A stretch of DNA of 64,000 bases from Streptomyces flaveolus. Its GTDB lineage: Bacteria; Actinomycetota; Actinomycetes; Streptomycetales; Streptomycetaceae. The notes below the pieces were generated by a model. That model did not search any database. It saw only the letters and a program-made list of their open reading frames with translations, and was not told where the DNA came from. This document shows positions 58,926 through 64,000 of this stretch, piece by piece (positions within the stretch are counted from its first letter, which is position 1; each line of letters starts with the position of its first letter). The DNA is taken from assembly GCF_014648815.1 (NCBI RefSeq), contig NZ_BMRV01000012.1, positions 186,001 through 250,000 on the forward strand, written 5' to 3'. The position numbers and the translations under genes are program-made.

Positions 58926-59770
58926 GAGCGGGCCTCCTGCCGGGTGTGCTCCCGCCGGGCCCGGTCCGGTTCCTCGTCCCAGCGGGCGAAGGAGTACGGG
59001 ATCCACGGGCCCGAGGCGCTGATCTCGACGGTGGGGTACGGACGGTCCGTGGTGAGCCCGGCCAGCGCGCGGGCGAAGGCGGCGCCCTCCGCGTCTTCCA
59101 CGAGGTAGGCGCAGTTCAGCAGTTGAGGGGAGCGCCGGCCCGTCAGCCGCTCGCTCTGCGGACGGTGCCGGGTCGCCGCGACGGCGTACCTCCGCAGTTC
59201 CGCGTCCACGGCCTCCGCCTCGGCCAGGGCCTTCGCGTGCGCGCCCTGCCGGTCGCGGCTCCGCGCGCTGGCCCGGCTCAGGTAGGCACGACCGCCCGTG
59301 CCGGCGCCGGCAGGAGTGAGCGCCGCCTTGGAGGCGGGTCCGGCGGCGTGCACCTTCACCGCCCATTCCGTGCGGCCGTGCAGACGGTCGAGCAGTGCGC
59401 TCAGCTCCGCCGCACGGGAGGCGACCGCCTGCCGCGCACTCCGGTCGCCGCGGTAGAGGGTCGCCAGCGGCAGCGGGACGACGGAGCGGCCCTGACCGAC
59501 CGCGGCCTCGACGCCCCGGTGGTGGGCGCGGGCGCACCGTTCCAGGTCGTCGGGCCGGCCCAGGCGCTCCGCCAGTGCCTCGTCGTCGAACAGGGCCGTG
59601 GGGACGTCCTGGACGAGCAGGCACAGGCCCTCCGCGTGCAGCACGCGCAGCGGGCCGCCCTCCTCGTGACCGGTCGTCGCGGCCAGGACGGCGGGGTCCG
59701 GCGGGGTGCGGGTGACGGCGAACGCGCAGACGAGACCCCAGGCCGCGGGGCCGGCCGGGCGCCCGTTCAC
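58922..59770 (-). CDS. gvpL: Gas vesicle protein GvpL (GvpL/F family)
   Basis: A 282-residue GvpL/F-family protein; the GTG at 59768-59770 overlaps the gvpJ stop. The N-terminal domain opens G-L-V-C-A-F and the central V-V-P-L-P-L-A-T-L-Y-R is typical. The C-terminus carries E-I-S-A-S-G-P-W-I-P-Y-S-F, matching the family ending G-P-W-P-x-Y-S-F. GvpF/L proteins act in assembly and bind GvpA. It is longer and more divergent than gvpF in the same cluster. Confidence 0.92.
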   Translation of the reverse strand: MNGRPAGPAAWGLVCAFAVTRTPPDPAVLAATTGHEEGGPLRVLHAEGLCLLVQDVPTALFDDEALAERLGRPDDLERCARAHHRGVEAAVGQGRSVVPLPLATLYRGDRSARQAVASRAAELSALLDRLHGRTEWAVKVHAAGPASKAALTPAGAGTGGRAYLSRASARSRDRQGAHAKALAEAEAVDAELRRYAVAATRHRPQSERLTGRRSPQLLNCAYLVEDAEGAAFARALAGLTTDRPYPTVEISASGPWIPYSFARWDEEPDRARREHTRQEARS

Positions 59771-60111
59771 CGGACGGCTCCCGTCGGCTCCTCGGCCGCC
59801 TCCGCCAATGCGTCGAGCTGGGCCCGCAACCGGGCGTTCTCCTCGGCGAGCTCGTCCCGCGCGGCCCGCGACGACAGCGCCGGGTCGGTCTCCCACCAGT
59901 CGATGCCCGCCTTCTTCGCGGTGTCCACCGAGGCGATGAACAGCCGCAGCCGGATGGTGAGCAGCTCGATGTCGAGCAGGTCGATCTTGATGTCGCCGGC
60001 GATCACGATGCCCTTGTCGAGGACCCGTTCCAGCAGGTCCGCGAGGCTGCCCGAGGCGAGGTCGCAGAGCTCGGTGTCCGGCCCCCTGTACCGGTGGTCG
60101 ACGTCGGTCAC
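59767..60111 (-). CDS. gvpJ: Gas vesicle protein GvpJ (GvpA-fold paralogue)
   Basis: A 114-residue protein; the GTG start has GGGGAG upstream. The GvpA-like core is S-L-A-D-L-L-E-R-V-L-D-K-G-I-V-I-A-G-D-I-K-I-D-L-L-D-I-E-L-L-T-I-R-L-R-L-F-I-A-S, followed by a C-terminal coiled-coil helix (E-L-A-E-E-N-A-R-L-R-A-Q-L-D-A-L). GvpJ is thought to be a tip or nucleation protein. Confidence 0.93.
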   Translation of the reverse strand: MTDVDHRYRGPDTELCDLASGSLADLLERVLDKGIVIAGDIKIDLLDIELLTIRLRLFIASVDTAKKAGIDWWETDPALSSRAARDELAEENARLRAQLDALAEAAEEPTGAVR

Positions 60112-60129
60112 TGCGTACTCCCCATGGCG

Positions 60130-61032
60130 TCAGCGATACGGGCGGGCACGTTCGTCGTCGTCATACTCGTCCTCGTCCGCCTCGTCCTCGTCGTCGTACT
60201 CACCTTCTTCACCCTCGTCCTCGGCGGCGTTCTCACCTTCGTCCTCGTACTCGGCACCGTCCTCGTCCTCCGCCTCCTCGGCGTCCTCGTCCCCCTCCTG
60301 GTAGTCGTCGGCGTTCTCCTCCTCCATCGCCTCCTCGTGGCTCTTGACGACCTCTCCGTCGCGGATCTCGCCGCGCCAGCCCTCCACCTCCTCGTCGTCC
60401 ATGAGGGTGACGTGCCGCGCGAAGTGCTTCAGGTCCAGCCGCAGCCGGCGTCCCTGGGCGCGCCACAGGTTGCCGGTCTTCTCGAAGAAGCCCGCCGGGT
60501 AGTACTCGACGACCACGACGACCCGGGTCAGCCGGGGCCCCAGCTCGTGGAAGCTGACCGCGCCGCGTGTGCTGCCCTTGGCGCCCTCGGAGGTCCAGAC
60601 GATCCGTTCGTCGGGGACCTGCTCCTGCACGGTCGCCTTCCAACTGCGGCTCGACGGGCCCACCTTGACGTTCCAGTCGGAGGTGACCTCGTCGGCGGGG
60701 GTGACGCTGCGGACGCCCTTGGTGAACGAGCTGAAGTCCTGGAGCTGGGTCCACTGGTCGTAGACGGTGCGCAGGGGAACGCCGATGTCGACGGTCTCCA
60801 TGATGTGCGTCGCCTTGATGCTGCCGCCCTGGGCTCCGCGCCGGCCCTTGCCCCGCCGACCGGAACCCCCGCCACCCCCGGCCGATTCGGTCAGCCGGTC
60901 GGTCAGACCGCCGACCCGCTCACCCGCCTTGCCCGCGAGGCTGTGCCCGGCGGCGGAGAGGTAGCCGCCGAGAGCGTCCTTCACGTCGCCCAGGGGGGAC
61001 GACGTGCCGCTCCCCTGTCCGGTGGGGCTCAT
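60130..61032 (-). CDS. gvpZ: Gas vesicle cluster protein GvpZ (SRPBCC fold, acidic tail)
   Basis: A 300-residue protein; the ATG overlaps the gvpY stop. Residues about 75-235 are a polyketide-cyclase/SRPBCC-like domain (V-D-I-G-V-P-L-R-T-V-Y-D-Q-W-T-Q-L-Q-D-F, then P-D-E-R-I-V-W-T-S). The last about 60 residues are almost entirely Glu/Asp/Tyr, encoded by short repeats. It occupies the position of gvpZ in the Streptomyces gvpOAFGYZJLSK order. The role is unknown. The acidic tail may solubilise or bridge shell proteins. Confidence 0.88.
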   Translation of the reverse strand: MSPTGQGSGTSSPLGDVKDALGGYLSAAGHSLAGKAGERVGGLTDRLTESAGGGGGSGRRGKGRRGAQGGSIKATHIMETVDIGVPLRTVYDQWTQLQDFSSFTKGVRSVTPADEVTSDWNVKVGPSSRSWKATVQEQVPDERIVWTSEGAKGSTRGAVSFHELGPRLTRVVVVVEYYPAGFFEKTGNLWRAQGRRLRLDLKHFARHVTLMDDEEVEGWRGEIRDGEVVKSHEEAMEEENADDYQEGDEDAEEAEDEDGAEYEDEGENAAEDEGEEGEYDDEDEADEDEYDDDERARPYR

Positions 61033-61619
61033 CCGCTGCCACCTCCCCGGCGGTTCCCCGACGGTACGGCCTTCTTGGCGGCGGCCTTCTTCGCCGGTGG
61101 CTTCCCGCCGGGCGCGGCCTTGCGCGGGGGAGCCTTCCGCGGCGGCGCGGGGGCGGGCTCGCGGTCCTCTTCCTCTTCCTCGTCGTCGAAGTACTCGGCC
61201 TCGTCCGTGGCGTCGTACTCGTCGTACTCGTCGTGGTCGTCGTACTCGTCGTACTCGTCGTACTCGTCCTCCGGCTCCTGGGCCCCGTCGTCCCGTCGGC
61301 CTCCGCCGCCGCCGTTGAGTGCGTCGGTGCGGTCGCGGAGGGTTTCCGCGAGGCCGGTGAGCCGGCGGTTCGCCGCGGCGGTGACGGCCGTGCGTCCGGC
61401 GGTCAGCAGCTCACCGCGCACCTGGTCCGACAGCTCCTGGAACTGCGGCGCCAGTTGAAGCCTGCTCAACCCCTGGGAGAGGACCTGGCCAGGGGAGAGC
61501 CCCAGGCGCCGCCCCGCCAGGTAGGAACCGACCGCGAAGGCCAGTTTCGCCTTCTTCGTGCGGCCGAGGAGATATCCGCCCGCCATGGCCGCCGCCAGGG
61601 CCGCCTTGCTGTCGTTCAT
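61029..61619 (-). CDS. gvpY: Gas vesicle cluster protein GvpY (acidic repeat and Lys/Pro tail)
   Basis: A 196-residue protein; the ATG at 61617-61619 overlaps the gvpG stop. The N-terminal about 105 residues are helical with a weakly hydrophobic start (A-L-A-A-A-M-A-G-G-Y-L-L-G-R-T-K-K-A-K-L-A). Residues about 120-150 are a D-E-Y tripeptide repeat, and the C-terminus is a Pro/Lys/Ala-rich basic tail. The opposite charges of the two low-complexity parts suggest self-association or scaffolding. Assigned by position and general character. Confidence 0.85.
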   Translation of the reverse strand: MNDSKAALAAAMAGGYLLGRTKKAKLAFAVGSYLAGRRLGLSPGQVLSQGLSRLQLAPQFQELSDQVRGELLTAGRTAVTAAANRRLTGLAETLRDRTDALNGGGGGRRDDGAQEPEDEYDEYDEYDDHDEYDEYDATDEAEYFDDEEEEEDREPAPAPPRKAPPRKAAPGGKPPAKKAAAKKAVPSGNRRGGGSG

Positions 61620-61894
61620 ACGGGCCTTCCGTGCGCTGGATCCGTGCTGGTGGTGCGGCCGGTGGGCCGGACCGGGCGGTCGAGGAGGGCGAGCAGGCGC
61701 TCCTCCTCCCGTTCGAAGGCCGCCTCGTCGATGGCCCCCGCGTCCAGGGCCCGGTTGAGCGCGGCCAGACGGGCCTGGACGGCGCGCGGGTCGTGGACCT
61801 GGCGCCGGGCTTCCTGGAGCAGGTGGTCGGCGATCCACGCGGTGCCCCGCACCGGGGCCAGGGGCAGCAGGAGGAGACCGCTCACGATGCCCAC
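61616..61894 (-). CDS. gvpG: Gas vesicle protein GvpG
   Basis: A 92-residue protein starting at the GTG at 61892-61894. The opening G-L-L-L-L-P-L-A-P-V-R-G-T-A-W-I-A-D-H-L-L-Q-E-A is the GvpG signature, and the rest is a charged helix (A-I-D-E-A-A-F-E-R-E-E-E-R-L-L-A-L-L-D). It lies four bases after gvpF. GvpG is an assembly factor that works with GvpF/L. Confidence 0.92.
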   Translation of the reverse strand: MGIVSGLLLLPLAPVRGTAWIADHLLQEARRQVHDPRAVQARLAALNRALDAGAIDEAAFEREEERLLALLDRPVRPTGRTTSTDPAHGRPV

Positions 61895-61898
61895 CGCG

Positions 61899-62681
61899 TC
61901 ACCGCCCGGCCGGGGCGGGGGACGGGTCGACGAAGCTGTAGCAGGGCAGGGGCCCGGTCACACTGAGGGCCAGACGGTCCCCGCGGTCACGGGCGCACGC
62001 GTCGACCGCCTGCCGGAACCGCGGTTCGTCGGCGGAGCGCAGCAGGAACGACGCGCTCAGCACCTGCTCGTCGTCGGTCGGTCCCCCCACGGTGCGCACG
62101 GCGAGCGGGGTCAGGTGGTCGAGGACCTCCTGGGCCGCGCGCCGTGCCTCGCGGCGGACGGCCCGGGCGAGCGCCTCGCCGAGCCGGACGTTGGCCTCGT
62201 AGTCCGGCCGGCGCCGTGTGCGCAGGGCCAGGGCCCGCAGCTTCTCGTCCCGGCGCACCAGATCGGCGAAGCTGCCGGGCACGACCGCTCCCTTGACGTT
62301 GAGCTCGACGCACCCCCGGACGCCGTCGAGCTGCCGTGCCAGGTGGGCGGCGTCGCAGCGCAGCTGGGCGAGCAGGACGTCCGGACGGGGACTGAGGACC
62401 GCGAACCGCATGGGCAGCAGTGGCCCCTGCGCGGCCAGTTCGTCCAGCACCGCCTGATGGGCCATCAGGTCGCGGCGCCGGGGCCGGACTCGCGGGGGCG
62501 TGGCCGAGACGGCCGCGCACAGGCCGGACTCGGTGAGCAGCCGCACGGGGGCACCGCCGACGCCGGGGGAGCGGGGTGTGCGGACCCCGTCGGGGGCGAT
62601 GCCGTAGACGTACAGGGCGGCCCCGGTCTCCGGGACGGCGGCGGTGGTGGTGGCGATGGGGGCTGTGGCATGCACGGTCAT
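61899..62681 (-). CDS. gvpF: Gas vesicle protein GvpF (GvpL/F family)
   Basis: A 260-residue protein; the ATG overlaps the gvpA stop and has GGAGGA immediately upstream. Motifs: L-Y-V-Y-G-I-A-P-D-G-V near the start, L-L-P-M-R-F-A-V-L-S, V-E-L-N-V-K-G and the ending L-S-V-T-G-P-L-P-C-Y-S-F-V. GvpF has two ferredoxin-like domains and contacts GvpA during shell growth. It is the closest paralogue of gvpL in the cluster. Confidence 0.93.
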   Translation of the reverse strand: MTVHATAPIATTTAAVPETGAALYVYGIAPDGVRTPRSPGVGGAPVRLLTESGLCAAVSATPPRVRPRRRDLMAHQAVLDELAAQGPLLPMRFAVLSPRPDVLLAQLRCDAAHLARQLDGVRGCVELNVKGAVVPGSFADLVRRDEKLRALALRTRRRPDYEANVRLGEALARAVRREARRAAQEVLDHLTPLAVRTVGGPTDDEQVLSASFLLRSADEPRFRQAVDACARDRGDRLALSVTGPLPCYSFVDPSPAPAGR

Positions 62682-63211
62682 TCCTCCTCCGTTCCCGTGC
62701 GCCGGCGCGGGCGGCTGCGCGGGCGGTCGTCGTCACCGCGGGGGCGCCCGGCCGGACGGCTCCGGGGGCGCTGGGCCCGCTCCTCGCGTTCGCGGACGGG
62801 CGGGCCGGTACGGCGGCGGGGCAGGGGCTCCTCCAGCTCCTCCTCGTCCGTCGCCGGCTCCGGTTCCTCGGGCGTGAGGATGCCCCGCACCCGGTCGGTC
62901 AGGGAGCGCGTCCCCCGCTTGGCGGCCGCCCGGCCCACGGTCTTGGCGACCGGCCCGCCGAACAGCTCGGGGACGGTCTTGGAGCGCACGTCGTGCTCCA
63001 GGTCCAGGCGGTTGCAGGCCTCCGCGAAGCGCAGGTAGGTGTCGACGCTCGCGACCACGATGCGGGCGTCCACCTTGAGGATCTCGATGCCGACCAGGGA
63101 GACGCGCACGAAGACGTCGATCACCATGCCGCGGTCGAGGATGAGTTCCAGGACGTCGTAGAGCGTTCCGGCGCGGGGCGCGCAGACGACCTCGTCGTCA
63201 TAGGTGATCAT
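62678..63211 (-). CDS. gvpA: Gas vesicle structural protein GvpA with long tail
   Basis: A 177-residue protein; the ATG at 63209-63211 has AAGGA upstream. Residues 15-70 are the conserved shell-forming core (L-Y-D-V-L-E-L-I-L-D-R-G-M-V-I-D-V-F-V-R-V-S-L-V-G-I-E-I-L-K-V-D-A-R-I-V-V-A-S-V-D-T). After it come about 105 residues of charged, Arg- and Glu-rich sequence. Classic GvpA is about 70 residues, and I recall Streptomyces forms as longer but usually nearer 140. The tail may decorate or limit shell growth. Confidence 0.93.
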   Translation of the reverse strand: MITYDDEVVCAPRAGTLYDVLELILDRGMVIDVFVRVSLVGIEILKVDARIVVASVDTYLRFAEACNRLDLEHDVRSKTVPELFGGPVAKTVGRAAAKRGTRSLTDRVRGILTPEEPEPATDEEELEEPLPRRRTGPPVREREERAQRPRSRPAGRPRGDDDRPRSRPRRRTGTEEE

Positions 63212-63245
63212 CGGTGGTCCTTCCGGGGTCGGGCCGGGGGCCCGG

Positions 63246-63563
63246 TCACTGGTCCTGGGCACCGCGCCGGTAGCGGGCGACCCGGCGGTACCGCAGCAGG
63301 TCGCCCGCCGCGTCCAGCTCGACCTCGTAGGTGGCGAGCAGGCTGGTGGTGTCCGGGATGCGCGCCACCTCCAGCACGTCCACGTTGACGATCCAGCCGT
63401 CGTCCTCGCTCCGGCACACCGCGGAGACTCCCTCCAGGCGGTGCCGGATCAGCTCGGACAGGGCGTCCGCGGCGCGCTGGGCGGCGTCCCGGGCGCCCCG
63501 CACGGCACGCTCGCGCGTGGTCGTGGACGTCGTGCCGCGTCGTCGCTCGCCAGGTTCTGTCAT
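63246..63563 (-). CDS. gvpO: Gas vesicle protein GvpO
   Basis: A 105-residue protein, first gene of the cluster, ATG 63563 (a GTG three codons earlier is possible). After an Arg/Ala-rich helix it shows V-S-A-V-C-R-S-E-D-D-G-W-I-V-N-V-D-V-L-E-V-A-R-I-P-D-T-T-S-L-L-A-T-Y-E-V, the GvpO core. In haloarchaea GvpO is essential for vesicle formation. A minus-strand GGGTAA at 63611-63606, about 45 bases upstream, resembles the -10 of stress-sigma promoters, but no matching -35 was found. Confidence 0.9.
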   Translation of the reverse strand: MTEPGERRRGTTSTTTRERAVRGARDAAQRAADALSELIRHRLEGVSAVCRSEDDGWIVNVDVLEVARIPDTTSLLATYEVELDAAGDLLRYRRVARYRRGAQDQ

Positions 63564-63691
63564 GCAGCCCACTCTGGCCGCGCCTCCCGGTCCGCGCGTC
63601 CGCAGTTACCCCATCCGGGCACAAGTGGGCCCCCGGTCACCGCGAGGTGACACGCGGGGGTGCCGGTGGCGGGGGTTCGGGCGACAGGGGT

Positions 63692-64000
63692 TCAGGCGCC
63701 GGGCGTCCCGGTGGGCCGGCGCCGGCAGTGCAGGAAGACGTGCGGTTCGGGCCCGGCGTCCGGGTGGGCCGGGGTGAACAGCAGCTCCTCCCGCTCCAGG
63801 ACCTCCAGGCCGGCGCCCTCGGCCACGGCGGCCAGGCCCGGCGCGGTGAAGCTGGTCACGCGCACGGGCTGCCCCATGAAGATGGCGTCGACGCCCTCCA
63901 CGTCCAGCGGAACGGTGGCGAGGACCAGGTACCCCGACGGGGTCAGCGCCCGTGCGAGGCGCCGGACGACGTCCGCCTGCTCCCGCCGGTCCAGCTGGAG
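63692..64000 (-). CDS. C-terminal part of a class I SAM methyltransferase (runs off the window)
   Basis: The minus-strand frame is open from the window edge to 63692, giving 102 residues. It reads R-R-L-A-R-A-L-T-P-S-G-Y-L-V-L-A-T-V-P-L, then P-V-R-V-T-S-F-T-A-P-G-L-A-A-V-A-E-G-A-G-L-E-V-L-E-R-E-E, the usual post-motif-III half of a SAM-dependent methyltransferase in which the substrate loop and last strands follow. The SAM-binding half lies outside the window. It is separated from gvpO by about 130 bases on the same strand, so it is probably a different transcript. Confidence 0.75.
   Translation of the reverse strand, partial: LQLDRREQADVVRRLARALTPSGYLVLATVPLDVEGVDAIFMGQPVRVTSFTAPGLAAVAEGAGLEVLEREELLFTPAHPDAGPEPHVFLHCRRRPTGTPGA

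Noticed and set aside
61029..61838. Longer GvpY start reaching 61838
   Set aside because: The extra 73 residues are Pro/Gly/Arg shadow of gvpG. The ATG at 61619 overlaps the gvpG stop like the other junctions in the cluster.

Overview
This is a very GC-rich actinobacterial chromosome segment, almost certainly Streptomyces. Codons end mostly in G or C, GTG starts are frequent, neighbouring genes often overlap by 1 to 8 bases, and many families are streptomycete hallmarks: XRE/DUF5753 with DUF397, SAM-dependent DUF574 methyltransferase, DUF5133, LAL-type LuxR, GH46 chitosanase, the ten-gene gvpOAFGYZJLSK gas-vesicle cluster, and the tgmA/tgmB graspetide pair. No rRNA, tRNA, insertion sequence or CRISPR array is visible.

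Layout. 1-1657: three small genes (one an XRE regulator) followed by 800 bases without a gene but rich in inverted and direct repeats. 1658-6922: a secreted PET-hydrolase-like cutinase, a large LuxR-family ATPase regulator with a 20-bp palindrome at its start, and a PucR-like regulator. 7512-12399: a branched-chain-amino-acid-type ABC transporter (ATPase, ATPase, permease, permease, binding lipoprotein). 12546-16087: a methyltransferase plus a whiJ/abaA-like group (XRE, DUF397, anti-sigma-like ATPase) and a HEAT-like protein. 16307-22225: an ABC exporter, small conserved proteins, the tgmAB RiPP locus, a DUF1232 protein and a repeat-bearing membrane protein. 22286-25996: a three-subunit molybdenum aldehyde/xanthine oxidase. 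26125-30448: a mycothiol-dependent-isomerase-like protein, an SDR, a BrkB/YihY membrane protein and hypotheticals. 30797-32976: an unusual four-gene operon of roadblock-like and DUF4388-like proteins with no GTPase or kinase. 33063-36622: an iron-boxed ferredoxin-NADP reductase, an MFS exporter, and small proteins including CsbD. 36708-43057: chitosanase, then a partner-switching group (a multidomain SpoIIE phosphatase, a decayed phosphatase remnant, an RsbW-like ATPase, an STAS anti-anti-sigma) and a VOC protein. 43317-48175: a divergent glycerolipid cluster (glpD and its TetR regulator against an alkyl-DHAP-synthase-like flavoprotein and a diacylglycerol kinase). 48230-50509: large-subunit catalase. 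50936-58295: a sugar-uptake operon with a DUF2264 protein, an odd 2-hydroxyacid dehydrogenase and a DeoR/LacI hybrid repressor that shares a 10-bp box with the operon. 58387-63563: the complete gas-vesicle cluster. The window ends inside a methyltransferase.

How it fits together. Stress and envelope functions dominate the right half (SpoIIE/RsbW/STAS switching, catalase, CsbD, gas vesicles). Nutrient capture appears repeatedly (cutinase, chitosanase, amino-acid and sugar importers, aldehyde oxidase). The loci that look least described are the roadblock/DUF4388 operon, the two-gene graspetide locus without its usual methyltransferase, and the GlpD/AGPS-like/DAG-kinase cluster. Starts were chosen from ribosome-binding sites and overlaps. 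All family assignments are from reading the translations; no database search was run.
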